Position numbers and translations under genes: made by a program. This document shows, one piece after another, positions 1-12,059 of a stretch of 64,000 nt of DNA. Position 1 is the first letter of the stretch. The number at the start of each line of letters is the position of its first letter. The stretch spans positions 144,501 through 208,500 of the forward strand of contig JAODUP010000554.1 of NCBI GenBank assembly GCA_025642065.1, given 5' to 3'. The notes beneath the pieces were generated by a model. The model worked only from the letters and a program-made list of their open reading frames with translations. It did not search any database and was not told the DNA's origin. Origin of the DNA: Paralvinella palmiformis (taxonomy: Eukaryota > Annelida > Polychaeta > Terebellida > Alvinellidae).

Positions 1-1272
1 GGCTTCTGGCTATGATGGTCTAAGAACGTCACGTTCATCACCCCCATCGTATATGGACCTATATTAAGAATATAATATTACTCAGAGATGGATTTGTGGG
101 TTTTATGTAGGATGATGGAAAGACAAAGCGCTTAGACTCTATAATCCATCGCCGTCGTTATCATTATATATGTTATTCTAAGGACTTTGTATTTCTCCCC
201 CCGGTGAATGGACCTGTATAAACCTTACCATATTCCTCACCAGTAGTCTCCAATAGAATCATCTAATGGCAAGGATCATATATGATACATACGTCATCGA
301 TGGAACTGGTTATTTAAGGACTTTTCCGTCTTAAATCCTGATCTGCGAGAATTAAAACCTATCGCCTTGAACAACTACCACATCAGACAACTACCACATA
401 GGACAACTACCACATCTGTCCAATACCATAGCTGACAACGAACACATCTGACAACACCAGTCATCGGGACAATTAGCTCATACTTAGACAATTGTCCCAT
501 GTTATTATTATTATAATAAACCTGGAATGATACCGGTATTGATACATCTAGGTACACATAGGATGATATTTTATGAGGTTATATTTGACATCATTCCATC
601 TTGGTTCCATATTAATCAGATCAATCAATACCAATTAGCAGTCAAGGTAACTATAAATCGAATTCTGGATCATGTAAGATAGTATCTATCGAATGAAGCG
701 ATTACTGATTATGATTTCTGGTGTGTACGCGTACGTGTGTGTGTGCGTATTAGCAGCGTGGGATGAGGCACTGGCACACAGAATAATTAGCATTCTGGAT
801 CTTAACGGTGGACTTGATACAGAGAAACGGCTTTTCTTGCTCAGACATGTGAAATGTCTCACTAGCCCCAGTGTATATATGTGTGTGTGTGTCTGGGTAT
901 GTGCCTGCGTGTTTGTGTGTGTGTGTGCGTGCGTGCCTGCAAGTGTGTGAAAGAAAGAAAAGAAACTCGCACAGACCGATGCAAATTGCGAACACAAGCT
1001 TTGGACGATTAATCAGGAGACTGGTTAATAAATTATTTAAAACCTTGAACATTAAAAAAGGAACCAATTTATCGACAACACTTCTGTCTCGCCACCAAAT
1101 AGAATGTGGAAATTATTATTAGAACAGAAGTAAAAATTGATTCGTACAGGTAATTTCCTGGCGTACTCGATCCACGTTCGAAGCGCACCTTACATGTATT
1201 TATTCCATTGTCGAGTCAATCTGTATAACAACTGAAAGTAGAAAATGTTCGAACCTAAAACACCTATAGTCT
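1..1272. other. intergenic, no gene seen
   Basis: No coding region is convincing here. Around 372 to 420 there are about three imperfect copies of an 18-bp unit containing caactaccacat. Between 730 and 950 the DNA is rich in TG dinucleotides, which makes the apparent reading frames low-complexity runs of Val/Cys or Thr/His; these are not genes. Confidence 0.6.
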
Positions 1273-1287
1273 ACCATTGTGTAATGA

Positions 1288-1392
1288 TGATGATTGATGA
1301 AACAACCTTCAGATATGCCCACGCCGGGATTCGAAGACGGGTGGTAGTGATCTGTGGTCCAACACGCTACCGCTAGACCACGGAGGCGCCCC
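1288..1392 (-). mobile_element. tRNA-derived SINE, family 2, short copy with 15-bp target duplication
   Basis: Read on the minus strand the element starts with a tRNA-like head: box A like tggtctagcggtagcg, and a box-B-like gtcttcgaatcc. It ends in a short tail of the type atcaatcatcatca. It is flanked by a perfect 15-bp direct repeat, accattgtgtaatga, at 1273-1287 and 1393-1407, so this is a young retroposition. The central body present in longer copies, for example 43477-43673, is missing. Confidence 0.85.
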
Positions 1393-1407
1393 ACCATTGT
1401 GTAATGA

Positions 1408-2675
1408 GCTGCATGGAGAGTGTTGATCAGATAACCTTACAGGTGACCCTTTATTCGTCTAGCTCGTCTCGTCCCGTCTCTCCATTCTCTCTCCCTCCAC
1501 TCACCAGCCCTGTTAAAGCCATATGAAATGATGCTATTACAGCGGTTTTGTTAAGAAATAAAGTAGGGGGGGGGGGGGTTAGTTAGTAGGCCTCAAAGGC
1601 CTATAATGGCACAACGCGGCATCTGAAGTATGTATATGAATTTGAAACAGGAATAGTTTGAGTTGTTACTTTAGACATTTGATGGTATCTATAGAGGTTC
1701 TATTATAGTAGGTTTCTGATTTAATTTCACTTCCTCGTGGGATGGCCTAATTAGTTTTAAAAATCTATGCCTCATGGCCCAGTTTTCAGCGTTTCATAAA
1801 CTCACGTTGGCTAACATCTAGCTTTCACCTGTTCGACGGTTTGCCATTAATTAAAATGCTTCCGCAAACATTTCATACGTACAGACATATGTTGGATCCG
1901 CACCTTGAGCTGGATATTTGAAGCTTAGTGCTGTAATCACTGAGCCATCGACGTACAGTGCCTACTTATAACAAAAATCGCGAAAATAAGGGCGACTTAA
2001 ATTATTATATCAATTATGAAAGACGGCCAATTTCATATATTGGCATGTAGCGTGCCAAATGGCATCATTCGTATGTAAATGGCCTAATTAGCATACATCC
2101 AGCTGTTGTTATCGGAATTCTACCGCGAATTAATTCAATTCACTTCAGACGACGATTTCATTCGATTCAATTACTTGACAATAGAATGTGGGCAAACAGG
2201 AATTTCATGAAAAGAAAGCGCGCTCAGTTATTTGGCCTTTTTTGCAACAGAATGAATGGAACGCCCTCAAGCGGGCCCCTTCAAGTATTCTTAAACTCTA
2301 GGGTCAAGCTCGGCCCTTGTCCTCGTTCGTGTGCGTGCACGTGGCTGTGTGTGTGTGTGTATGTGTGTGTGTGTGTGTATGTATGAAGGGGGGTGCCCTG
2401 ATTAGTGTGTATTATACGACAAAGAGAAGGTCATGGTTGGTTTGTGATACTAAGTCGGTCAAAAGGTGAACATGCTGACCATGCGCAACGTAATATTGGT
2501 CATTTTGATTCACACAAACACACACAATTAGCACAAATGTCATTACTTAATTTGTTGCTTAAACTCTGTGCCTTATAAAAACGAGTTAGGCCAGAGTGGC
2601 TGATGTCACAAAAAGGTCGTCTGCCAAAAAAAATGACGGCGCCATATTAGCCTATGATATCACTTGGTGCGACTA
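1408..2675. other. intergenic, no gene seen
   Basis: AT-rich sequence with a G11 run near 1567 and a (TG)n stretch at about 2346 to 2380. Nothing else recognisable. Confidence 0.5.
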
Positions 2676-2756
2676 CAGTGGAACCTCTGTTATCCGGCAT
2701 ATCTATTTAATGACCAGAGTAGCATTACGTGTGTTCAGAATTTAGGATTTCTACTG
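2676..2756. mobile_element. pogo/Tigger-like MITE remnant
   Basis: The left end, cagtggaacctctgttatcc, closely matches the usual terminus of pogo/Tigger-type Tc/mariner transposons. The right end, ggatttctactg, is its degraded inverted copy. The element is bounded by TA at 2674-2675 and TA at 2757-2758, the target duplication of this superfamily. At 81 bp it is a tiny internally deleted copy with no transposase. Confidence 0.65.
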
Positions 2757-2778
2757 TAAGTAATTCCTTCGTAATCTA

Positions 2779-2835
2779 CGATATGAAGTGAAAGATGAAA
2801 CGCCCTTCTGACATAGCTAGGCTGGGGTTTGAACG
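2779..2835 (-). mobile_element. SINE family 2 fragment
   Basis: Contains aagtgaaagatgaaacgccc followed by a degenerate box B (ggggtttgaacg), matching the middle of SINE family 2 in reverse orientation. The rest of the head is missing. Confidence 0.6.
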
Positions 2836-3838
2836 AATGTGTTCTAGAGAATTATTAACATAAAGCTACCCTTTGATCATCAGATATGAACTTCATACTT
2901 CACTTTCCACATTCTACGGTCCTATATACAATCTAACACTGGCGAGTGGGCATACTGTTTCTTCCCGATCCGCAATGACTCGCATCGTTCGATCAAGCCG
3001 ATCACTGAACTCGGTAAAGGTCAACGGGCTCAGAAGAGGATTTGAAACTCGTACCCATCAAATTTGAACTCACCGTTTTATCCATTGTGGCTATAACAGT
3101 TTGGTTTTTCGTCATAAAAATTGGTATTATTGGTGGGTTTAGTTAACAACTATCCACATTTCTAAAGCACTCTAATTGTATGCCGAGCCATGTATTGTGG
3201 GACATTATAAACTCGTGTGACCTTTTGGGGGAATAAAGCAAACATAGTGTTAAAAATTCAACCCCTTTGATAGCGTTCTCCGCGCGCGCGTGTGCGCGCG
3301 CGCGCGTGTGAAGACTGTAATTTAGAGACAAAAACAGAAGAAATAGTATTGTCTGTAACATTCAGGTGGGACCGATAACTGTCAAAGGTGACCCCTTTAT
3401 CATTTGTTCATGTAATAGCCGTGTCAAGTGACCCCTCGTGATGACCCAGTTAAAGCAACCGTTAAGGGGGCAGCCCTTTCGTTCTGCCTGAATTGCGCAA
3501 TTAGCGAGCACCTTGGCTTCTCTCTCTCTGTGTGTGTGTGTTTGTGGTAGAATATTGGCAAGGAACTCCCCCTTTACTGCACGTTTCTGTGGGTGCATGT
3601 AACGGTGTGTATCTCGCCCATTATATTAGCACAGCAGAAACGATGCGTCACATATAGTATTCGGCGTCTTAGAGAAAGACATTCGGTTATTTTTCAGGTA
3701 AATCCGTCCGAGAAAAAAAGGCGACCTCTATCGGCGATCATCGTATTAAATAGAGTAAGGCCGACGATATAAGCTTCGACGTGAATTACGTGTTGGATCG
3801 TTTCTTAGGAAAGGAATACACATACTAAAAGGTTTGAT

Positions 3839-3894
<56 letters not shown>

Positions 3895-4223
3895 ATATAT
3901 ATTTAAATACTTGATAGATGCGTAGAAGGATATGGAAAGTCCGTTTCCCGTGAAATGGATTTCGTCTCATAAACACGTAGAAACATATACATTACATTAA
4001 ACGGACCTCAATTCTGACGTAGACGAATCATTAATACATAATACGACAAGTTTTATTGTTATAGATGCTACTTTTTTAAATAGACAAATATCATTGATTT
4101 AATTCAACGGCTCGCATTGTTTTAAATAAAACAATCCGTTATGATATAACGTTGTATCACTCAGTGCTCGGTGGACAGTATACTTGTCCATGTAGTATTT
4201 TTATTTATTCGTCGGTCAGGTTA

Positions 4224-4262
<39 letters not shown>

Positions 4263-4263
4263 A

Positions 4264-4315
<52 letters not shown>

Positions 4316-4786
4316 ATACACTAAAATGAACCACACGTCCTGTTATAAATAACTGCTACGAAATTTACCAAAATAAATTTCCTGTGTGTGTCTGTCGGCG
4401 TGTGTGTGTGTGTGTGTCTTTAGACTAAACATGTATGTTAGATCCAAATTATGCCATCAGCGACACACGCACACACACACACACACAGATATATATATTG
4501 CTGAATTCAATTCAAGCATATGTGTTGGTACAGCGAAATGCAAACAAAGTAATTCCCATACAAACACATGCATACACATGCCTGTGATCAATATAAAACA
4601 ATGATTGATGTCAGAAACAAGCTAATACAGAGTTTATACACAACTGAGATCACCAATCAGTAACATTGTTTTGTGATAGATGTCAATGTGCGATTGCAAT
4701 TAACCTGTTGGTTTAATTAAGTTAATCTCCACAGACAATGACCTTGTGGTCTATATACAGTTTATATACAGGTAATATATTAATTC

Positions 4787-4826
<40 letters not shown>

Positions 4827-5825
4827 TAGCTTGTTAGATAGTTAAATAATATATTCTTAGGAAAATTCGTTACACGGTGAGTTATAGGTGTGAGTGTTCG
4901 TGTATTTGTCGCCATAGTTGGCGTGGATACATGCGCGTATCCATGTATTTGTATGTACATGTCTGTGTTTGTTTGTTTGTTTGTGTGTGTGGATGGATGG
5001 CGTTTGACGACACGTTATTCCATTCAGCCTCTTAGAACTTGTAGGTGTGTGTTGTTGCGCGCTCGCTTGTATATACGGGGAAGTAAGAAGTTACGCTTAT
5101 TTACTGTTAATTGTTTTATCGTCACATGGATGTTCTACAGTAACAACGAACTTTCTAAGATAACTCTTTCATTTTATAGTGAAATATCTCTCTCTCTTCC
5201 TCCTGCAGAAACCTGCTACAGATCAAGCAACAATTTAACATCCATCATGGATTATTGTACAATGGAGGGATTTATCGAAACCGAAAGCGACCAGAACGGC
5301 AACGACCAGGAAAAAATACTCAATGGACAGAGGTCAGCACTGGATCGGATATTGGAAGCTCTAAACACCACAGAGAAAGACAACGTCAGGCGGAACGAAG
5401 ACTGGAAATATACGCTCTCCCGAAAAGGACGAATGTCTACGATCTATCCAGCGAAGGCGGAAGTCTGAGTTGTAATTAGTCCAGCCCCAAAAACAAAAGT
5501 ATTACCCCCGCGTGTATTATACGAGTCTGTTCCCAATTGATGTTACCTGTCTCTGTTGTCAGTGTAGGTGACAGATTATGCCCGATGTCGTGTATTATGC
5601 GAATTGTGAATAAGCCATGGTGATATATGTAGATATTTCTTCGTATTTGTTTTTATGTACAGATATAGGCCAGAGTTCTGCTTTGCTATAGAATTGCTTG
5701 TAATAAAGTCCATTTCACATGCTATTTGCTTTTTATGGTCAAACCTGATCACAACAGGAACGTTAAGGTAAGTAAAATGTCACCAGCATATCCCTAGTCA
5801 TGGTATTCTAAGTGACAGCCCGGTC
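2836..5825. other. intergenic, simple repeats only
   Basis: Holds (CG)n/(TG)n near 3281-3308, (CT)n(AT)n at 3841-3889, a long (TA)n with (TG)n at 4224-4316, (AC)n at 4466-4488 and (AT)n at 4792-4821. The longest open frame (4890-5468, plus) begins in low-complexity TG-rich DNA and has no recognisable motif, so I do not call it a gene. Confidence 0.55.
4224..4316. repeat. compound (TA)n / (TG)n microsatellite
   Basis: Two (TA)n blocks separated by tctcatac, followed by (TG)n. Confidence 0.95.
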
Positions 5826-5990
5826 GTTCCGATGGCGTCGTGGTTAGAGCGCTGCGCAACAAACATTCTGGTTCTGGATTCGACTCCAAATCATATCTGT
5901 ACTCGTGGGATTTGTTTCGTTGGAGAGTCGCCTATCGGCCACATGGTCCCAGATGTGACCAGCACCGGGGCTTAACATATTAATTAAACT
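5826..5990 (+). mobile_element. tRNA-like SINE (group 4)
   Basis: A tRNA-like head with box-A-like cgtcgtggttagagcgctg and box-B-like ttctggattcgactcc is followed by a non-tRNA body. The head resembles the reverse-strand copy at about 12060-12180. No clear target duplication was found. It is not a functional tRNA gene because the acceptor stem does not pair. Confidence 0.5.
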
Positions 5991-6011
5991 GGACTGCAAC
6001 TAATACGCATA

Positions 6012-6159
6012 TGTTACAGTTAATTTGTAAAATCACGTAATATGTCTATTACCTGAAATATTCAGGCAATACATCTATTGCTAACTGAGATTTAATACAA
6101 AGTACCCGAAAATTTCAGGTAATATACATATTACCTGATTATACAGATTAACTGTAACA
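6012..6159. mobile_element. palindromic MITE
   Basis: The left end reads tgttacagttaatttgtaaa and the right end, reverse-complemented, reads tgttacagttaatctgtata, giving inverted termini of 30 bp or more. The centre repeats ttacctgaa/ttcaggtaa inverted motifs. It is followed by (AC)n(AT)n. A second partial copy lies at 14485-14604. Superfamily not determined. Confidence 0.7.
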
Positions 6160-7435
6160 AACACACACACACATATATATATATGGCTCCGTTTTGTGAA
6201 TGAGTTTTGTTAATAGGTAAATCTGATAAATGAAACACTGGTGCTAAAGATCTGGGACCATGGAGGAGCTCGCTGTGTTTTATTGTGTGTGTGCGCGCGC
6301 GCGCGCGTCATAATGATTATATCGGGATGAAATCCCAAGAAACGTTATGACACCACTTGACGTACATTATAATAAGACTCCCCCCCCCCCCTGCACAAAC
6401 AAGAGTCTATCTATCACAATGGAAATGCGTTTATTTCTCTTTCTCTCTGGAAGTGCAATGTCCAACATCAATGTTCTTTAGGTTAGCTCCTTATTAACAA
6501 TAATTACAATATATGGCTAACCGATTTTAATTACATAACAATATTCCTGGATACATACAACATTATTAATTGCATATAAATATTTCGTGAAAAGCTTCAT
6601 GCAAGCGTACGTTCAGTTGAAGTCCTTTGTGACCTAGACATTGTTTACAATTATATCAGTTTGTTTAGGGAAAGCTATTACCTAAAATACGCGTCTTCTT
6701 ATCTAGGTTTATGGGATTTAGACTACACTGTCGTGTATTGGCCAAAATAAGGCATACTCCTGGGCACAGATGCACGTACCGGTAAGCTTAAAAACGGTTA
6801 TAAATTTAGCCACCCTTTTAAACCGGCTCCGTTATTTTCAATACTATTTATTGGAAATGAAATTAGGTTACAATCAACGTTTCTGTACTGTATGGCTGTT
6901 AAATGTCACGTGGGTCTGTTTATGGAGCGAAATTTGATATGCATATTGCATTTGATATGCATATTACAGCACGCGCTTTGCCATCATGTTGCATGGCGTA
7001 GACCAGAAATGTTTGTTAACAAAAGATTTCAGTGAGCCGGTTCATTGATGTTTGTTTTCATGTTTATACAGAATGCAAACGGACGCATGATTAGTTCCCC
7101 TTTTCCTCTAACATTATATGCCTTAACAACGGTCACATCTCTCCCTCAATACTTTCTCCAGTAAAATATAATGAACAAAATTTAGAAGGTGATGATTGAT
7201 GTTTTACGGCCACTTTTGTGCACATTATAGTCTATATGGGCCGATCGACCTACAAAGGTAATGAAGCGAAGTCCAAGATGAAACGCCCTTCAGGTATGCC
7301 CATGCCGAGATTCGGAACGAAATTTAGAAAAAGAAACGTAGCATAATATTCAAAGTATTCACGGAGAGGTCACTGAACCCTGTTTCATTAATGTCTTCAC
7401 CCCAGTTGTTGCTTTGCCAAATAAACCCTCAACAA

Positions 7436-7494
<59 letters not shown>

Positions 7495-7679
7495 CAGAGA
7501 TAGAGAGAGAGATGAATCTTTAAATAATTATTATCAAATACAAATTCAGTAAGTAGCAAAATGTCCCATATTCACCACAACGTACTCGCGTTCCTCGTAT
7601 ACAATAAGACGGTAAAACACTATCAATCATGATTTATACACGATATAACAAAATAAAGTGCACAAAAAAGAGAGCGAAA
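6160..7679. other. intergenic, simple repeats and a SINE copy
   Basis: No gene. Includes an AC/AT microsatellite, (GC)n near 6293-6307, a C12 run near 6380, a short direct repeat of atttgatatgcatatt at about 6932-6965, a SINE copy and (AT)n(AG)n at 7440-7512. Confidence 0.5.
7189..7316 (-). mobile_element. SINE family 2, partial copy
   Basis: In reverse orientation it carries the tail (gatgattgatgttttacgg), the body (gtgcaca, atgggccgatcgacct) and the box-B region (gagattcgga), and then stops before the tRNA-like box A. No target duplication was found. Confidence 0.75.
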
Positions 7680-8415
7680 AAACCAAGGGAATGCTTTAAA
7701 CGGAAACAGATGGTTACTCGAACATAAATCTTGTTAATTCACACGGGACAACATCATTCTTACGCCAACTAAATTGCTGCTAAATAGTCTCGCTTCTAAT
7801 GCGTACTACTACTTACAAAACAGTTGTCTGTATTTGCTTCTCAGCGTTACTTATCGTAATATCAGAACGGATCTCTTAAGAACATACATCTGTCTGAATG
7901 TGATCAAATTTCATAGAAATAAAGATGCAATTCGTTCTGTCCGTTTCGTGTTTAGTGTTTGCCATCACACACAACAAGACCGCCAATGTAAATACTGCCA
8001 GAATGGAATTTGAAGTGATGATTTGTTTCTCAAATTGTTTTTTTTTTTTTTTTTAAACCAAGGGAATGCTTTAAACGGAAACAGATGGTTACTCGAACAT
8101 AAATCTTGTTAATTCACACGGGACAACATCATTCTTACGCCAACTAAATTGCTGCTAAATAGTCTCGCTTCTAATGCGTACTCACTACTTACAAAACAGT
8201 TGTCTGTATTTGCTTCTCAGCGTTACTTATCGTAATATCAGAACGGATCTCTTAAGAACATACATCTGTCTGAATGTGATCAAATTTCATAGAAATAAAG
8301 ATGCAATTCGTTCCGTCCGTTTCGTGTTTAGTGTTTGCCATCACACACAACAAGACCGCCAATGTAAATACTGCCAGAATGGAATTTGAAGTGATGATTT
8401 GTTTCTCAAATTGTT
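7680..8415. repeat. near-identical 360-bp direct duplication
   Basis: Copy 1 (7680-8039) and copy 2 (8055-8415) are almost identical. The differences seen are tactactac versus tactcactac and ttctgtccg versus ttccgtccg. They are separated only by a T run. Both contain the same reading frame of roughly 70 codons with no family I recognise. The near identity implies a recent duplication or a collapsed or misjoined assembly. Confidence 0.9.
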
Positions 8416-8487
8416 GATTGGAAGTGTTTTTTTATTTGTAAAAGTTTCATAGAAACGCCCATACCTTCTTTTCCTTTCGTGTACGTG

Positions 8488-8493
8488 TTTATT
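8488..8493 (-). promoter_or_regulatory. poly(A) signal of the small minus-strand gene
   Basis: AATAAA on the minus strand, 343 bases downstream of the stop codon of the 88-residue ORF. It is the first canonical signal downstream of that gene. Confidence 0.5.
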
Positions 8494-8835
8494 TGAACCC
8501 TAGGTAACTCATTTTACACCCAGTTATTACCGGCTGTATCTGTGTTGTATCTGGGAGCTGAGTGGCCCCTGCAATCCTATTAATGCACCGCAATATACCA
8601 TGCTGCTGTTCATGGACTCGGCCTTTCTGACCTTTGCAGTGTCGAAGCATGCAGAGCAGCGTTTGTGAATACCGTGCGTGTACTCCAGTTATGTGGTCTT
8701 TGAAGTCAGTGATGGGAACGAAACATAAAGCCAACATTGTCTCACAGGAAACAACAAATCGTAGCAACGTCGTTTCGAGGAGCAAAACATCCAACAAAAA
8801 AGGAGACTTCAATACAACTCGGACGAACTCGGGTA

Positions 8836-9102
8836 TCAAATGGCCTTGACCCCGGCAAGATATACGTAGGATGTGGTGCCTTCGCGGAAGAGGAAGAACT
8901 TTTTGTGGTCGTGAGCAACTCGGTCTTCCTTGTACTGCAGCAGGTCCATGATATACTCGAGCTCGCGTGGCTTCTCGGATGTGGTTTCCAGATTATGGGT
9001 CGGGTCATGACTCTCCGTCGACTGCAGCTTGGCGCGACCTTCGCCCTTCCTAATTGTGTCAATGCACTCGTTCATTACTTCTTTGCTCTCGATTTCTGCC
9101 AT
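8836..9102 (-). CDS. 88-residue conserved-looking protein of unknown function
   Basis: I do not recognise this protein. It starts MAEIESKEVMNE and ends YVYLAGVKAI. It is hydrophilic and strongly charged, with a central stretch rich in Glu/Arg/Lys and the segment AHDHKKFFLF. There is no signal peptide or membrane segment. The start is well supported: agaATGg is a strong Kozak context, and an in-frame TAG lies 51 bases upstream. The reading frame is GC-richer than its surroundings and is free of simple repeats. The minus strand also shows a branch-point-like gctaat, a polypyrimidine tract and an AG acceptor (exon starts at 9173), a consensus donor AGG|GTGAGT (exon 1 ends at 9749), and a CCAAT/TATA pair near 9950-9999. 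Together these give a two-exon gene whose first exon is untranslated. The plus-strand frames over the same bases are shadows. Existence of the gene is fairly sure; its function is unknown. Confidence 0.7.
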   Translation of the reverse strand: MAEIESKEVMNECIDTIRKGEGRAKLQSTESHDPTHNLETTSEKPRELEYIMDLLQYKEDRVAHDHKKFFLFREGTTSYVYLAGVKAI

Positions 9103-9173
9103 TCTGTGTGTCCTCTGGTTTTGTGCTTCTTTACGAGGGTCAGACTGCAGCTAACTCGGGCGTGGAGTACTTC

Positions 9174-9748
9174 CTGGAAAGGTGCAAAAGGACAAAAAGT
9201 ATTAGCTAAGCGAGGAGAAAAATGTACGCAAATTTATACAATAATACTGTTTAGGGGGGGGGGGGCGTGTGTTTGTGTCTGTGCGTGAGCGCACGTGTGT
9301 GTGTATGTATATAGTATCTATATGTTTTTGTTTGGTTGATGACTAAATGATATTTATTAAACGATATGCAAAACAAATAGGAGACTTTATACAGTATAAT
9401 CAACCTATTGCTACCATCTGCAATACAATTCGGTCGATGGTTCATGATATAACGAACTATAGACAGCAATCAACCCCGGCATTAAACACCACCTCTATTT
9501 TAGGACCGTCAGACGTAGTTCCGTGGGATAGTCTTACAACGCAGGTTTTCCTCTACAGACACAAGCGAATGAATAGAATACAAACCAAACATTATCTATT
9601 ACATCATAAAGTAAAAATAATACTTAAGGTATGTTAGGTTAATGCCAAATGGAGGCATGCAATAATAATACAAAAAAGAAACATACCCATACCATGGTAC
9701 CAACACACCAAACCATACCCAATTAATACACAACTACTAGACACTCAC
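9174..9748 (-). other. intron of the small minus-strand gene
   Basis: The donor GTGAGTGT begins at 9748. The acceptor, reading ccttttgcacctttccag on the minus strand, ends at 9174. A tagctaatac branch-site-like motif lies just upstream of the pyrimidine tract. Length 575 bases. It contains a G11 run and a TG-rich patch around 9250-9310. Inferred from splice consensus only. Confidence 0.55.
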
Positions 9749-9945
9749 CCTACTATGAAATGCCACTTCGTCACAACACAGAAACGAAGTTAAATGCCAG
9801 TTCGACTCAAAAACTGTCAAATTCGCCACCGAGCGGCCGAGTTTGAGTAACAATCAATCGATTTGACCTAAACTTGTCGGACAAGAATAAGGCAAAGCTT
9901 TTCCACCAGCTTCGCGCGAACAATTGTCATAAGAACACTAAATGT

Positions 9946-9999
9946 GTATATAACCGGCGACTCGACAACAGGCGTTAACTCGCACAATAGACGACCAAT
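9946..9999 (-). promoter_or_regulatory. CCAAT/TATA core promoter candidate
   Basis: On the minus strand ATTGG (9999-9995, an inverted CCAAT box) is followed 42 bases later by ttatatac (9953-9946). This puts a transcription start near 9920, ahead of the untranslated first exon of the 88-residue gene. The flanks are CpG-richer than the surroundings. Confidence 0.45.
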
Positions 10000-10257
10000 C
10001 AGCGAGAACGAGGTCGAGAGAAAACGCGAACCCAGACGATTTTTATCAGGAAACTTGCGTTGATTTTGACGATATGTTGTTTAGTTAGGCGTCTGATTTC
10101 ACAATAATGTGTTTTTATAAGATTGCTTACTTGCATACATTATAAATATGTTGCATAAACTGTGCATTGACTGTAAACACGACACACATATATACAAAAA
10201 TACATGCACGCTGCTTATGTCGTGAGTAATAATAATATCTTATTATTACTTAAGACT

Positions 10258-10418
10258 AAGTTAAGAGAAGTTTAGCTGGAAACAAGTCAGTCCAGTATGA
10301 AACACAGCATGTAATGTAGATGTTTTGAGCTGTAAACGACCATTGGAGCTGAGTTAGTATGCGATTACAGACTTTAGACCGACAAACGTTGTATACAGCA
10401 CCACAACGAAGCCACTTG

Positions 10419-10449
<31 letters not shown>

Positions 10450-10762
10450 CTAATATAGGCTATATAAACGCTTTAGGCATCAAAGTTAAAATCAATTAAT
10501 CAGTATTTATTAAGTTAAGAGAAGTTTAGCTGGAAACAAGTCAGTCCAGTATGAAACACAGCATGTAATGTAGATGTTTTGAGCTGTAAACGACCATTGG
10601 AGCTGAGTTAGTATGCGATTACAGACTTTAGACCGACAAACGTTGTATACAGCACCACAACGAAGCCACTTGTCATATATATATATATATATATATATAC
10701 TAATATAGGCTATATAAACGCTTTAGGCATCAAAGTTAAAATCAATTAATCAGTATTTATTT
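10258..10762. repeat. 254-bp tandem duplication containing (AT)n
   Basis: Two direct copies, about 10258-10510 and 10511-10762, with period 254. Each begins taag(t/a)...gagaagtttagctgg and ends cagtatttat, and each carries an internal (AT)n tract, which differs in length by a few bases. The rest looks identical by eye. Confidence 0.9.
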
Positions 10763-11430
10763 CAAAGCGTGCACGCTCACATATAATGTGGACTGAAAGG
10801 CTTTCAAATTTAAATATGCACAGCTTGAGGTCTACAGAGGTCATTTGATCTGCTTCAATGGCGAGAAGTATTTACTTAAAATCAGAAATCCGTACGGCAT
10901 TGTTTATAAACAATATGTGAATCGGCCAAAGTGACTAACGTATGTTGTAGTTGTGATGTAGATGCAAATGGTGATGATAATGATGATGATAATAAAAAGG
11001 TGGTGGTTAGTAAATCAATCTAGTATTGATGCACATAGGAGTGAATCAATTTGCACAGCTAATTCATAAACATCTGCTATTTCGAGAGAAAAAAATGGGA
11101 ACCTTTTTTGCCTGTACAACATATTTTCACACGCTGTTAATGAAAAAAGAAATTGTAAACTAACAGGTAATGTTTCCTTCCACATCAATACGTGCCATAT
11201 ATTTTGTTATTTCGATTTAGGGTGAGAGCTTTAGAAATGCACAGTAAACTCTTTTAGAATATATAAAAGAATCTCTTGAATCGAAGTCAGCAAATTTGAT
11301 GTGAGCTGCAAAATAATGGATTTAGATTAGTGACAAGATCACGTCAGGCCATGCGCGGTTTAAATATTTGCTCCCGTAAATATTAACTGGGTCGGTGTAA
11401 GCTATAAGGCATGGATGGATTTTTTTATGT

Positions 11431-11530
11431 TCAATGTTTTACGGCCACTTTTCTGCACAAGGTAGGCTAAAAAGATGAAAAGATGAAACACCCTTCAGAT
11501 ATACCCACGGCGAGATTTGAACTCAAGTGG
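11431..11530 (-). mobile_element. SINE family 2, internally deleted copy
   Basis: The tail (tcaatgttttacggccactt) runs into gatgaaacacccttcagata and a box-B-like gagatttgaactc. The region normally carrying gggccgagcgacctcc is deleted. Confidence 0.65.
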
Positions 11531-12059
11531 GCTGTAAGATCAGGAATGCTCACTTCTTGTTGTGTACCCCAGGGGTGAGGACAAGAAGCGGTATGAATGC
11601 CAGAGACCTCCTGTTCGAATCCCACCTGCCGGCTACCAAACTTGGAGGCATTCTTTGGTTGATGTAACAGTATACTATGCCAGTACATGTGTTAGTGTTA
11701 ACGCTATAAAAAAGCGTTAACCGTCTGTTGCTCTGACTAGATACAAATCTATTGCTTTTGTCAACGTTAAGCAGACGGACGCTGCAATTTGTCTAGTCCG
11801 GTCACTTGTTCAATACAATCACAGCTGGTGGAGCATACACTTGAAAAAGCAACAAATAACAGTACGTTTCACAGTATACTGACGATGCCGCCCTAGTCGA
11901 GTAGCTAACATACATTAACCTATTATTACATAGTTTTACACACACACACACACACCAATGATTATGATGGATGTCTAATTTAGAACGTATTACGTCAGAG
12001 CTTACATCAGGGCGTCTGATGAAATAAAGGGTTAAATCTACTAAATCAGTGAGTAGTCC

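Noticed and set aside
4890..5468. 192-codon plus-strand frame
   Set aside because: The first third is TG-rich low complexity, there is no recognisable domain, and a competing frame overlaps. No splice or promoter signals were convincing.
5826..5900. True tRNA genes at tRNA-like boxes (also 15066, 43477, 49818 and others)
   Set aside because: Boxes A and B are present but the acceptor stems do not pair, and a SINE body follows. Several copies have target-site duplications, so they are SINEs.
8737..9288. 183-codon plus-strand frame
   Set aside because: It lies antisense to the 88-residue gene and runs into a poly-G tract. The minus strand has better codon character and proper start and splice signals.
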